Under the pieces are notes generated by a model that was not told the origin of the DNA, did not search any database, and saw only the letters and a list, made by a program, of their open reading frames with translations. Source: Aeromicrobium yanjiei (lineage in GTDB: Bacteria; Actinomycetota; Actinomycetes; Propionibacteriales; Nocardioidaceae). Taken from it: a stretch of 64,000 nt of DNA. Of the stretch, positions 51,097 through 61,200 are shown one piece after another. The stretch is taken from assembly GCF_009649075.1 (NCBI RefSeq), contig NZ_CP045737.1:1116001-1180000 (forward strand), read 5' to 3'. Position 1 is the first letter of the stretch; each line of letters starts with the position of its first letter. The position numbers were made by a program, and so were the translations under genes.

Positions 51097-52323
51097 ATGA
51101 AGAAGATCGCGAGCGTGGTGACCGCACTGGTCGTCGCCGGAGGGCTGGCAGCGTGCAGCGGCTCGGACGGGGGCTCCTCGGACTCGAGCACCATCACCAT
51201 CGGATCGATCCACCCCACGTCGGGTGCCCTCGCGGGCGTCGGCGGCCTGATGGACGACGGCGCCAAGCTGGCGGTGGCCGACATCAACGCGGCCGGCGGC
51301 ATCAAGGCGCTCGACGGCGCCAAGCTGAAGCTGTCGAGCGGTGACAGCCAAGGCAAGGCGGAGGTCGGCCAGAGCGAGGCTCAGCGCCTCATCGGCGACG
51401 GTGCCGTCGCGCTCGTCGGCACCTACCAGAGCGACGTGACCCAGAACGTGGCGGCAGTGGCCGAGCGCGGACGCGTCCCGTTCGTGATCGACGTGGCTGT
51501 GGACGACAAGATCCTCGACCAGGGCTACAAGTACTCGTTCCGGGTCCAGCCCGATGCGACCAGCATGGGCACCTCCGGCGCCGAGTCGCTCGCCAAGATC
51601 GGCGAGGACAGCGGCACGCCGATCACGTCGGTGGCCTACCTGCACATCGAGGGCGCGTTCGGCGACAGCGTGTTCAAGGCGTTCGAGAAGGAGGCTGCGA
51701 AGCAGGGCATCACCGCGGTCAAGGAGATCACCTATCCGGCGACCAACTTCTCCGACGCGACCACGCAGGTGCGCGAGGCCGCAGCGTCCAACCCCGATGT
51801 CATCGTCGCGACGGGCTACTTCCCCGACGGCGTGCTCATCGCCAAGGCCGTCTCGGAGCTCAAGCCCGACATCCGCGGGCTGTACGGCATCGCCAACGGA
51901 GCGTTCGACGACGGATCGTTCCCGCAGGCCTCCGGCGCATCCGGCCAGGAGGTGCTGAGCGCGAACTACCACTACGACGCCAACAGCAAGCGGGTCGGCG
52001 ACATCCGCACACGCTTCGAGAAGAAGTACGGCAAGCCGATGGAGACGGCGTCGATCCTGTCGTACCAGGCGGTCGAGGTCATTGCGGCGGGGCTGGAGAA
52101 GTCGGGTTCGGATGATCCCGAGGAGCTGCGCGAGGCCATCTCCGGCATCGAGATCGACGATCCGCTGCTCGCCTTCGGCGGTCCGATCACGTTCGACGAG
52201 CGTGGCCAGAACAAGAACGCCACGGTCATCGTCATGCAGATCCAGGACGACGCCGTCGAGCAGGTCTTCCCGAAGGACTTCGCGACGAAGGACCTGGTGT
52301 TCCCGGTGGGCTCGAACGGATGA
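51097..52323 (+). CDS. ABC transporter substrate-binding lipoprotein (branched-chain amino acid type)
   Basis: A 408-residue LivK-type binding protein. The signal peptide ends in lipobox G-L-A-A-C20, followed by a Gly/Ser linker and two periplasmic-binding lobes (IGSIHPTSGALAGVGGLMDDGAKLAVADINAAGGI is the typical start; VALVGTYQSDVTQNVAAVAE, ALSYQAVEV-like ILSYQAVEV). The ligand in this family is often an aromatic acid, amide or dicarboxylate rather than an amino acid. First gene of the importer operon behind O2 and O3; its stop overlaps livH by 4 bp. Confidence 0.9.
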   Translation: MKKIASVVTALVVAGGLAACSGSDGGSSDSSTITIGSIHPTSGALAGVGGLMDDGAKLAVADINAAGGIKALDGAKLKLSSGDSQGKAEVGQSEAQRLIGDGAVALVGTYQSDVTQNVAAVAERGRVPFVIDVAVDDKILDQGYKYSFRVQPDATSMGTSGAESLAKIGEDSGTPITSVAYLHIEGAFGDSVFKAFEKEAAKQGITAVKEITYPATNFSDATTQVREAAASNPDVIVATGYFPDGVLIAKAVSELKPDIRGLYGIANGAFDDGSFPQASGASGQEVLSANYHYDANSKRVGDIRTRFEKKYGKPMETASILSYQAVEVIAAGLEKSGSDDPEELREAISGIEIDDPLLAFGGPITFDERGQNKNATVIVMQIQDDAVEQVFPKDFATKDLVFPVGSNG

Positions 52324-53303
52324 CCGACACCTCCACCGGGCAGCAGGCCCAGATCCTCAGGGTCTCCACCCACCCCACGACCGTCGTGGCGGTGACTGTC
52401 GTCCTCCTGCTCGCCGCGGTGTACGTGGTGGGTGGGAAGGACAGCGGGCTCGTCACGCAGTCGATCGTGACGGGCGTGCTGCTGGGTGGGGTGTACGCGC
52501 TCGTCTCGATCGGGCTGACCCTGATCTTCGGTGTGTTGGGCGTCGTCAACTTCGCGCAGGGATCGATGCTGACGATGTCGATGTACATCGTCTACGCACT
52601 CGTCGCGGGGCCCGGCATCCCCGTCTACGTCGCGACCCTCCTGGCGATCCCGGTCATGTTCATGTTCGGCATGTTCGTGCAGCAGTTCCTGCTCAACCGG
52701 CTGACCTCGACCGGCAGCCACGAGGGCCCCTTGCTCGTGACGCTCGGCCTGCAGCTGCTCATCGCCAACGTGCTCCTGATGATCTTCAGCGGTCGGCCCA
52801 AGTCGGTCGGCACTCCGTTCGACGGATCGTTCGACATGTTCGGCGCGATCGCGTCGTACTCCCGCGTCATCGCGTTCGTGGGCGCAGTGCTGGTCGGCAT
52901 CGCCCTGACCCTCGTCCTGCGGCGCACGTCGCTCGGTCTGTCCATCCGTGCAGTGGCCGCCAACGCGCAGGGTGCCGCCCTGGTCGGCGTCAACGTGCGT
53001 CGGGTCTACGCCCTCACGTTCGGCATCGGCGCGGCCAGTGTCGCCGTGGCCGGCGGCCTGATGACCCCGTTCACGAGCCTCACGCCGTCGGTCGGTGAGC
53101 AGTTCACGATCCTCGCCTTCGTGATCGTGGTGCTCGGCGGGCTGGGCAGCGTGCTCGGCGCGACGATCGGCGGGCTGATCATCGGACTGGTCCAGACGGT
53201 CGGTGCTCTCTACCTGCCCGGCACAGGATCGCTGATCCTGGTGTTCGCGGTCTTCGTCGTGGTGCTCTTCCTGCGCCCCCAAGGTCTGTACGGAGCCAAG
53301 TGA
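52320..53303 (+). CDS. Branched-chain-type ABC transporter permease (LivH)
   Basis: A 327-residue inner-membrane permease with about eight membrane segments. GVLLGGVYALVSIGLTLIFGVLGVVNFAQG is the LivH signature, and RAVAANAQGAALVGVNVRRVYALTFGIG is the cytoplasmic coupling loop. Overlaps livK and livM, so it is translated in step with them. Confidence 0.92.
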   Translation: MTDTSTGQQAQILRVSTHPTTVVAVTVVLLLAAVYVVGGKDSGLVTQSIVTGVLLGGVYALVSIGLTLIFGVLGVVNFAQGSMLTMSMYIVYALVAGPGIPVYVATLLAIPVMFMFGMFVQQFLLNRLTSTGSHEGPLLVTLGLQLLIANVLLMIFSGRPKSVGTPFDGSFDMFGAIASYSRVIAFVGAVLVGIALTLVLRRTSLGLSIRAVAANAQGAALVGVNVRRVYALTFGIGAASVAVAGGLMTPFTSLTPSVGEQFTILAFVIVVLGGLGSVLGATIGGLIIGLVQTVGALYLPGTGSLILVFAVFVVVLFLRPQGLYGAK

Positions 53304-54361
53304 TGACCGAGACCTCTGTTTCGTCACCCCCGGCACACGAGCTGCCGGCGGCGGACGACCCGCGGCTCAAGGACACGTGGGCGCGCCGCCAGCTCATCGT
53401 GCTCGTCGTGGGTGTCGCGGTGCTCGCATGCCTGCCGCTGGTCCTGGGCGAGCAGGGCGAGAGCGTCGCGATCCGCACGCTCATCTTCGCGATCATGGCG
53501 GTCGGCTGGAACCTCATGAGCGGGTTCGGCGGCATGTTCAGCTTCGGTCACGCGGCCTTCTTCGGCATCGGCGCCTACACGGGTGCCTACCTGCTCGTCG
53601 ACCACGGCATATCGCCGTGGATCTCGATGATCGTCGCCGCAGTGCTGTCCGCCGCGGTGGGAGTCACGATCGCCTACCTGTGCCTGCGGTACAAGCTCGC
53701 GGGCTCGTACTTCGCCCTCGCGACCTTCGCGTTCGCGCAGATGTTCCTCCTGATCGTGCAGAACCTCGACGTCCTGAACAAGACGGAGGGGTTCAACGTG
53801 GAGATCCTGCCGAGCGACTCGTGGTCGATGCTGCAGTTCCAGCAGGGCAGCCCGCTGTACTTCTGGATCCCGCTCGCGATCCTCGCGGTCGCGGTGCTGA
53901 TCTCGATCCTCTACGTGCGCTCACGGGCCGGCCAGTACGCCCAGGCGGTGCGCGACGACGAGGTCGCCGCGTCGTCGCTCGGCATCGACACGATGCGGGC
54001 ACGCCTCATCGCCGTGGCGCTGAGCTGCGGCATCACGGCGGTCGCCGGCGTCTACTACACGCAGTACTACTTCTTCGTCGGTCCTGAGCAGGCCTTCGGC
54101 TCGGCGGTGTCCGTCGAGGCCATCATCCCGGCCGTGATCGGCGGTATCGGCACGATCTGGGGGCCGGTCATCGGCGCGGCTGTCGTGGGCCCCCTGTCGG
54201 AGCTCGTGGCGACGGTCCTTCGCAATCCCCCCGGGTTCCTGTCGTTCCTGCAGGGCACGTCGGGGCTCGACGTCGCGGTCTACGCAACGCTGCTCATCAT
54301 CATCGTGATCGTGATGCCCAAGGGCATCTTCGGCACCATCAGGGATCGGTGGCGCTCATGA
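53303..54361 (+). CDS. Branched-chain-type ABC transporter permease (LivM)
   Basis: A 352-residue permease with about nine membrane segments. NLMSGFGGMFSFGHAAFFGIGAYTGAYL is the LivM signature, and AVRDDEVAASSLGIDTMRARLIAVALSC is the coupling loop. The start is the ATG at 53303, overlapping the livH stop; an adjacent GTG at 53300 is equivalent. It pairs with LivH to form the channel. Confidence 0.92.
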   Translation: MTETSVSSPPAHELPAADDPRLKDTWARRQLIVLVVGVAVLACLPLVLGEQGESVAIRTLIFAIMAVGWNLMSGFGGMFSFGHAAFFGIGAYTGAYLLVDHGISPWISMIVAAVLSAAVGVTIAYLCLRYKLAGSYFALATFAFAQMFLLIVQNLDVLNKTEGFNVEILPSDSWSMLQFQQGSPLYFWIPLAILAVAVLISILYVRSRAGQYAQAVRDDEVAASSLGIDTMRARLIAVALSCGITAVAGVYYTQYYFFVGPEQAFGSAVSVEAIIPAVIGGIGTIWGPVIGAAVVGPLSELVATVLRNPPGFLSFLQGTSGLDVAVYATLLIIIVIVMPKGIFGTIRDRWRS

Positions 54362-55074
54362 GCCTGCTCGAAGTGCAAGGACTCACCAAGACGTTCGCGG
54401 GGCTCACGGCCGTGAGCTCGGTCGACATCAGCGTCGAGGACCGGGAGTTCCTGGGCATCATCGGACCCAACGGCGCGGGCAAGACCACACTCTTCTCCCT
54501 CCTGGCCGGCAGCCTGCCGCCCACCGAGGGCCGGGTCGTGTTCGACGGCGTCGACGTCACCGGCTGGTCGGCGCAGAAGGTCGCCCGGACCGGCCTGGTG
54601 CGCACGTTCCAGCTCATGCGGCCGTTCGAGTCGATGTCGGTGCTCGAGAACGTGACCATCGCGTCGCTGGCCAACCGTTCGCGCAAGGACGCCAGGCGTC
54701 ACGCGCTCGGAGTGCTCGAGCGGGTCCAGCTGGCGCAGTACGCCGGCACGAGCTCGGGCAGCCTGCCGACGGCCGGGCTCAAGCGCCTCGAGCTCGCCCG
54801 CGCGCTCGCGATGGAGCCGCGGATGATCCTGCTCGACGAGGTGCTGGCCGGACTCGTCCCGGCCGAGCGGGCGCCCATGATCGAGCTGCTGCGCGATCTG
54901 CACGCAGACGGGCTCAGCGTGATGTTCGTCGAGCACATCATGGCTGCGGTGATGGCGCTGTCGGAGCGCCTCGTGGTGATGCACGACGGGCGGGTCCTCA
55001 CGCAGGGCGTCCCCGCCGAGGTGATCGCCGAGCCCCAGGTGATCGAGGCCTATCTCGGAGAGGACTACGCGTGA
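54358..55074 (+). CDS. Branched-chain-type ABC transporter ATPase (LivG)
   Basis: A 238-residue ATP-binding subunit. Walker A GPNGAGKTT and Walker B MILLDEVLAGL are clear. The signature is an unusual LPTAGLKRLELARAL in place of LSGGQ or LPYGxQRRLEIARAL, seen in some LivG proteins; the H-loop FVEHIM is intact. The ATG overlaps the livM stop (ATGA). Confidence 0.92.
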   Translation: MSLLEVQGLTKTFAGLTAVSSVDISVEDREFLGIIGPNGAGKTTLFSLLAGSLPPTEGRVVFDGVDVTGWSAQKVARTGLVRTFQLMRPFESMSVLENVTIASLANRSRKDARRHALGVLERVQLAQYAGTSSGSLPTAGLKRLELARALAMEPRMILLDEVLAGLVPAERAPMIELLRDLHADGLSVMFVEHIMAAVMALSERLVVMHDGRVLTQGVPAEVIAEPQVIEAYLGEDYA

Positions 55075-55775
55075 TGCTCGAGCTGAAGAACGTGTGCGCG
55101 GGCTACCGCCGCCTGGAGATCTTGCACGACGTCAGCCTGACGGTCGGCGAGAAGGAGATCGTGTCCCTCATCGGCGCCAACGGTGCCGGCAAGACGACCA
55201 CGTTGCGTGCGGTCGCGGGCATCATCAAGGCGACCGGTGGCGAGATCCTGCTGGGCGGCAAGCCGGTGCAGTCGCAGCGGGCCGACGAGATCGTCCGGGC
55301 CGGCATGCTGCACGTGGCGCAGGACAGGGCGCTCTTCGGAGACCTCGACGTGATCGAGAACCTGGAGATGGGCGCCTACTCGCAGCCCCGGTCGAGCATC
55401 AAGGCATCGCTGGACCAGGTGTTCGACCTGTTCCCGATCCTCGCGACGAGGCGGACCCAGAGAGCCAACACGATGTCGGGCGGTCAGCAGCAGATGCTGG
55501 CGATCGGCCGGGCGCTCATGGCACGTCCGACGTGCCTGACGCTCGACGAGCCCTCGGTGGGACTTGCGCCCAACCTCGCGGCACAGGTGATCACCGCGAT
55601 CACGCAGATCCGCGACACCGGGGTCACCGTGCTGATCGTGGAGCAGAACGCCTCGCAGGCGCTGGCGATCTCCGACCGGGCGTACGTCATCGAGAGCGGC
55701 GCGATCGTGCTGGAGGGCTCGGGTGCCGAGCTCGCCGACGATCCGCGGGTCCGCGCGGCCTACCTGGGCACCTGA
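55074..55775 (+). CDS. Branched-chain-type ABC transporter ATPase (LivF)
   Basis: A 233-residue ATP-binding subunit. Walker A GANGAGKTT, signature MSGGQQQMLAIGRALM, Walker B CLTLDEPSVGL and H-loop IVEQNA are all canonical. It completes the five-part importer. The ATG overlaps the livG stop; a GTG three bases earlier is possible. Confidence 0.93.
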   Translation: MLELKNVCAGYRRLEILHDVSLTVGEKEIVSLIGANGAGKTTTLRAVAGIIKATGGEILLGGKPVQSQRADEIVRAGMLHVAQDRALFGDLDVIENLEMGAYSQPRSSIKASLDQVFDLFPILATRRTQRANTMSGGQQQMLAIGRALMARPTCLTLDEPSVGLAPNLAAQVITAITQIRDTGVTVLIVEQNASQALAISDRAYVIESGAIVLEGSGAELADDPRVRAAYLGT

Positions 55776-56098
55776 TGGCGGAGTTCCTCGTCCACATCGA
55801 GATCGAGTGGCCCCCTGAACGCTCCCAGGACGAGCGGGAGAGCATCTTCGCCGCCGAGCTCGTCCAGGGCCAGCGCCTCGCGCACGCCGGCCGGCTCCGC
55901 CGGTTGTGGCGGGTGCCGGGGAGGTGGGCCAACTGGAGCCTGTACGACGTGCCCGACGCCACCGTCCTGCACGAAGCGCTCACCTCGCTGCCGCTCTACC
56001 CCTGGATGAACATCGAGGTCCACGCGCTGGCCGAGCACCCCAACGATCCACGCGCCCTCGGCATCGAGCCGCCCGCCCCGACGAAGGAGACAGCATGA
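55775..56098 (+). CDS. Muconolactone delta-isomerase-like protein
   Basis: A 107-residue protein of the muconolactone isomerase (CatC-like) ferredoxin fold. MAEFLVHIEIEWPP at the start, the EL-x2-GQRLAHAGRLRRLWRVPGRWANWSLYDV core and LPLYPWMNIEVHALAEHPND at the end match the family. True CatC acts in the beta-ketoadipate pathway, but no CatA/CatB is here, so it probably acts on a related lactone or dicarboxylate. Stop/start overlaps on both sides place it inside the importer operon. Confidence 0.85.
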   Translation: MAEFLVHIEIEWPPERSQDERESIFAAELVQGQRLAHAGRLRRLWRVPGRWANWSLYDVPDATVLHEALTSLPLYPWMNIEVHALAEHPNDPRALGIEPPAPTKETA

Positions 56099-56736
56099 GG
56101 ATCTTGGCGTACACCCCGATCGCGGTCGGCGAGCAGGAGCTCGCCCGGCGTCAGGCGCGCTATGCCGAGCACAGCCCTGCGGGTGTCGAGGTCGAGCTGC
56201 GTGACATCGGCCCCGACAGCGGCGCTCCCTCGGCACTCGACACGCCCGAGGACGTCGCAGCGTCCGAGCGGGCCGTGCTGAGGGCGTTCACGGAGGCGGA
56301 TCCCAGCGGCTTCGACGCGTTCCTGCCCGATTGCGTCCTGGACCCGGGCATCGACGACCAGGAAGACCTGGCTCGTCCGCTGCTCGGCATCGGCCGGCTC
56401 ACGGGTTCCTTCCTCGCGAGCCAGGGGACCCCCCTGTACTCGGTGGCGCGCAACGAGGCGATCGCCGCCGAGCTGGACCGCCGGTTCGCGTCGTACGGCG
56501 TGGCCGCCCCCGCGACGCGCGTCCTCGACCTGGGCTTCGACGTCATCGCCGACGACCGGGTCTGGAACGAGACGGTGTCGCGCAGCGTCGCCGATCTCGA
56601 CGAGGGATTCGTCTTCAACGCGTGCTCGGCCGTCGACGTCGCCGCGAGCGGCGCCGGACCGGTGCTCGTGGACCCGACGGCGACCGCGCTGCGTCTGCTG
56701 GGCCTCCGGGCCGCCTTGGAGGGCGGAGTCGCGTGA
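56095..56736 (+). CDS. Asp/Glu/hydantoin racemase-family protein
   Basis: A 213-residue protein of the Asp/Glu racemase superfamily, which also includes hydantoin racemase, maleate isomerase and arylmalonate decarboxylase. Two candidate catalytic cysteines are C80 (FDAFLPDCVLDPG) and C177 (FNACSAVD). The residues around C177 differ from the CTG-type motif of classic racemases, so cis-trans isomerisation or decarboxylation are alternatives. It overlaps both neighbours by 4 bp. Next to a hydantoinase-like gene in the same locus, a hydantoin-like substrate is conceivable. Confidence 0.75.
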   Translation: MRILAYTPIAVGEQELARRQARYAEHSPAGVEVELRDIGPDSGAPSALDTPEDVAASERAVLRAFTEADPSGFDAFLPDCVLDPGIDDQEDLARPLLGIGRLTGSFLASQGTPLYSVARNEAIAAELDRRFASYGVAAPATRVLDLGFDVIADDRVWNETVSRSVADLDEGFVFNACSAVDVAASGAGPVLVDPTATALRLLGLRAALEGGVA

Positions 56737-58100
56737 ACGCCGACGGCGGTCCCGATCTCGTCGTCGCCGGCGCCGGCGGCGGTCTCGCGGCGGCCGTTCG
56801 GGCGGCTTCACTGGGTCTCGACGTCCTGGTCGTGGACTCCAACGAGCACTTCGCGGTCGGCAACAACACCGCGATGTCGACCGCGATGATCCCGGGGGCC
56901 GGGAGCCGCTGGCAGCGCGAGAGCGGTGTCGAGGACTCGGCCGAGATCTTCGTGGGCGACATCATGGCCAAGACCCACGACGAGGCGGATCCCGCGCTGG
57001 CCGCGACCCTGGCCGGCGTGAGCGCCGAGCTCGTGGAGTGGCTGGCCGACGACGTGGGCATGCCCCTGTCGCTCGTCACCGACTTCGATTACCCGGGGCA
57101 CAGCAGACGTCGCTGCCACACCGTGCCGGGCCGCTCGGGCCGCGCGATGCTTGCGCACCTCGTCCGCGAGGCCAGGCGCCATCCCCGGATCGATCTCCTC
57201 GTCCCGGCGCACCTCGACGACGTGCTGATGGGAGGGACCGGTGTCCGCGCCGTCGTCGTGTCGACGCCCAGTGGCACCGAGGAGATCCCGACCGACGCGG
57301 TCCTGCTCGCGACGAACGGATTCGCCGCCAACCGCGATCTCGTCGCGCAGCACGCCCCCGAGATCGCCGAGGCGGTGTACCACGGCAGCGAGGCCTCGAC
57401 CGGCGACGCATTGGCGATCGGCGCGCGACTGGGTGGCGCGACGGCGTACCTCGACGCGTACCAGGGGCACGCCGCGCTCGCGATGCCCGCGGCGACACTG
57501 GCCGGGTGGGCGACCGTGATGCACGGTGCGTTCCTGGTCGATCGCCATGGACGGCGCTTCGGCGACGAGACGACGGGCTACTCCGAGTACGCGGCCGAGG
57601 TCCTGCGGCACGCGGACGGCCAGGCCTGGATCATCCTCGACAGCCGCATCGACGAGGCGTGCTCGGTGTTCCAGGACTATCTGGACACCCGGGACTCGGG
57701 CGCCGTGAAGTGGGCCGGTACGGCTCGGGAGCTGGCCGCCGAGACGGGCATCGACCCGGAAGGGCTCGAGCGGACGTTGCGCCAGACGCAGCTGTTCGCC
57801 AGGGGGGAGCAGGACGACGAGCTCGGTCGCACCTTCTGGGAGCAGGAGCTGGGCGGCCGACTCGCCGCGGTCGCGGTGCGACCCGCGCTGTTCCACACGC
57901 AGGGAGGTCTTCGCGTCGACGAGCACGCGCGTGTGGTCGACGAGGCCGGGTCACCCATCGTGGGGCTGTACGCGTCGGGCGGTGCCGCGATGGGCATCTC
58001 GGGCCACGGCGCGGGCGGCTACCTGGCCGGCAACGGGCTGCTCCCGGCCCTCGGCCTCGCCTACCTCGCGGCCGATCATGTGGCGGCCGGGCACAGCTAG
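56733..58100 (+). CDS. FAD-binding dehydrogenase (fumarate reductase/tricarballylate dehydrogenase-like)
   Basis: A 455-residue flavoprotein of the FAD_binding_2 family. VAGAGGGLAAAVRAASLGLDVLVVD is the dinucleotide-binding fold, and LYASGGAAMGISGHGAGGYLAGNGLLPALGLAYLAADHV is the C-terminal FAD contact. Relatives include fumarate and urocanate reductases, ketosteroid dehydrogenases and tricarballylate dehydrogenase. It is cytosolic; there is no signal peptide. The start is a GTG overlapping the previous stop; the longer open frame upstream is a shadow of the racemase gene. Last gene of the operon. Confidence 0.85.
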   Translation: MNADGGPDLVVAGAGGGLAAAVRAASLGLDVLVVDSNEHFAVGNNTAMSTAMIPGAGSRWQRESGVEDSAEIFVGDIMAKTHDEADPALAATLAGVSAELVEWLADDVGMPLSLVTDFDYPGHSRRRCHTVPGRSGRAMLAHLVREARRHPRIDLLVPAHLDDVLMGGTGVRAVVVSTPSGTEEIPTDAVLLATNGFAANRDLVAQHAPEIAEAVYHGSEASTGDALAIGARLGGATAYLDAYQGHAALAMPAATLAGWATVMHGAFLVDRHGRRFGDETTGYSEYAAEVLRHADGQAWIILDSRIDEACSVFQDYLDTRDSGAVKWAGTARELAAETGIDPEGLERTLRQTQLFARGEQDDELGRTFWEQELGGRLAAVAVRPALFHTQGGLRVDEHARVVDEAGSPIVGLYASGGAAMGISGHGAGGYLAGNGLLPALGLAYLAADHVAAGHS

Positions 58101-58268
58101 CCAGAGATCTTGACCGATGTGCACCCACGAGCGTGCCGGGTCAGCGATAGTGAGCATGAGGGTGTCGCCCCCCGAACCGACCGACGTCGTCCTCGTGGCC
58201 AGGATCCGGTTGTTCGCTGCTCTGCGCTCGCGGCAGGGCCTCGCGGGCACGACACAGATGGAGGGCGT

Positions 58269-61200
58269 ATGACGCTCCGAGCACGGCACATGGGAAGACT
58301 TCTGTCGTTGGCACTGGTCAGCGGGACGCTCGTCGCCACGGCGGGAGCCGGGACGGCGTACGCGGCCGACCCGGTGAATGGTGGGCTGAGCGCCGGCGAC
58401 AGCCTTTTCCCGCGACAGGGAAACAGCGGCTACGACGCATTGCACTACGACATCGAGCTCAAGGTCGACGTGGCCGTGGCGTCGACCAACAACGCTCCCG
58501 CGACGACCACTTTCCCGGCTGCGACCACGACCGTCACGGCGCGGACGACCGATGCTCCGCTCGCGTCGTACGCATTCGACTTCCAGGGCTCGGTGGGTGA
58601 TCTGGAGGCCAGCACGCTCAACGTGGACTCCGTGGCCGTGGACGGCGCCCCGGCCACCTTCACTCGCATCGAGAACACCACCGAGTCCGACGCCACGACC
58701 GATGAGCACAAGCTGATCGTGACCCCGTCGCGTCCGGTCAGCGGCGAGTTCACGACCGTCGTGAGATATCACGGCACCCCTGTCCGCCACACCGACACCG
58801 ACGGCTCCTACGAGGGCTGGAACAACACCACCGACGGCGCCACGTTCGTCAACCAGCCGGTCGGCTCGATGACGGTGTTCCCCAACAACAACACTCCGCG
58901 GGACAAGGCCACGTACACGATCACGGTCGATGCGCCGAGCAGGCTGGGCACCTCGGCGCAGGCCGCAGCCGCGAACCCCGGCCTGCGCGACGCGGCAGTC
59001 GTCAGCAACGGCGAGCTGACGTCCCGCACGCGCAGCGACAGCGGTGCGCGCACGACCTGGGTCTGGGAGCAGACCAAGCAGATGGCCAGCGAGCTCTCGC
59101 TGATCTCGGTCGGTCGCTACGACATGTACGAGTCGGACATCGCGCTCGCCAGCGGCCGCACGATCAAGGAGTGGTCGTTCATCGACCCGGCCATCTCGGT
59201 GGGCAACCAGCAGACCACCCAGTCGACGCGGGCGCAGCTCAAGCAGATCCTCGACTTCCTGGAGAGCAGGTACGGCCCGTACCCGGGCAACAGCACCGGT
59301 CTGGTCACCGACGTCGTGCCGAGCGAGATCAACTACGCCCTGGAGACCCAGGACCGCTCGTTCTTCCCCAACAGTGCGAGCCGCGGGACCACGATCCACG
59401 AGGTCATGCACCAGTGGTTCGGCGACAACGTCTCGCCCGTGGACTGGAACGACATCTGGCTCAACGAGGGCCCGGCGACGTACGCCGAGGCCCAGCTCAC
59501 GTACGAGGGCTCGGGCTCCTCGACCACCAGCACGGAGTCCTCGTACTTCACGTCGTGGAACAACACCGCACCGACGAACGCGTTGTGGAGCGTCCCGGTC
59601 GCCAAGATGGCCAGGGCCGAGCAGCTGTTCGGCCGCCCGACGTACACCCGCGGATCCATGACCCTCGAGGCGCTGCGCACCGCGATCGGCGGCCGGGACT
59701 TCGCTCGGGTGATGGAGCAGTGGCAGGCCCGCTACGGCGGCACGAGCAAGCGGACGGCTGACTTCATCGCGCTGGCCGAGGAGATCTCGGGCCGCGACCT
59801 CACTGCGTTCTTCGAGGAGTGGATCTACACCACCGGCAAGCCCGCGTGGCCCTCGAAGTTCGATCTCACCCTCGCCGCGCCGAGCGCACCTGTCGGCGCG
59901 GACGAGGCGATCAGCTTCACGCTGACGAGCCGCAACACCGGCCGGGTCACGCAGACCGGAAGCGTCGTCATCGTGGACCTCAACGACGTCCTCGACGACG
60001 CGACGCTGGGCGAGCTGCCGGCCGGCACGACGATCGATGGCAGCACCCTGACATGGACCGTCCCGACGACCGCGGTCGGCGCCACCTCGACCGTGTCGAT
60101 CCCGCTGACCACCGCACCCGACTCGACCGGGGCCGCCCTCAAGGCGTCCGCTCGGGCCAGCACGCTCGGCGCCACGTGCGTCGACTGCACGACGTCCATC
60201 GTGGTGGGCGCACCACCGGTCGCGCCCTCGGCTCTGCCGACCGTCGCCGGCACGCCCGTCGTGGGCCAGCAGCTGACCGCGGGGACGCCCGGATGGGCCT
60301 CCGGCACGACGTTCGCGTACCAGTGGCTGGTCGACGACTCGCCGGTCGCGGGTGCCACCAAGCAGACCTTCACACCGGACGTGTCAGCCGTGGGCCTCGC
60401 GGTCCGCGTGCGGGTGACCGGGTCCAAGGGCTCGGCATCACCGGTCACCAGGACCAGCGAGCCCACGGCCGCGGTCGCGCGGGCGACCCAGCCCGGGTCG
60501 GTCCCGACGGTCTCCGGCACGCCGCAGATCGGCAGGACGCTGGTGGCCGACGTCGGCACCTGGGAGCCCGGCACGTTCTTCACCTACCAGTGGGCGACGA
60601 ACGGCACCAACGTCTCGGCCGCCAACGGCGGAACCGGTCCCACCTTCACCCCGTCGCTCGCCGCTCAGATCGGTCAGACGGTCACGGTGACGGTGACCGG
60701 CACCAAGGCCGGTTTCGTCACCACGGCCAGGACCAGCGCCGCGACCGGGGCGATCGCGACCGGGGAGTTCGGCAGTCTGCCCAGGCCCACCCTGAGCGGC
60801 GTCCCGCGCGCACTCGCACCTGTCACGGCCGATCCCGGCACGTGGGACACCGGTACGGCGTTCACCTATCAGTGGGCGGTCGACGGTGAAGAAGTCGCGG
60901 GTGCCACCGGCGCGACGTTCACCCCGACGCTGGACCAGGTCGGCCTGCCGCTGACGGTGACGGTCACCGGGACCAAGGCCGGCTATGCGATCCCGGCGAG
61001 CCGCACCAGCAAGCCGGTCACCATCGCGCCTGCCGAGCAGACCGAGACGCCCAAGCCGACGATCTCGGGGACGCCGAAGGTTGGCGCCCCGCTGGCCGGT
61101 GATCGCGGGACGTGGCCCGAGGGCGTGTCTCTCGCGTACCAGTGGTTCGCCGGCGACCAGGCCGTCGAGGGCGCGACGGGCCTGACGTACGTCCCCGCCG

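Noticed and set aside
58110..58268. N-terminal extension of the M1 peptidase (53 extra residues)
   Set aside because: It would bury the signal peptide inside the protein; the ATG at 58269 gives a normal signal peptide with GGAG upstream.
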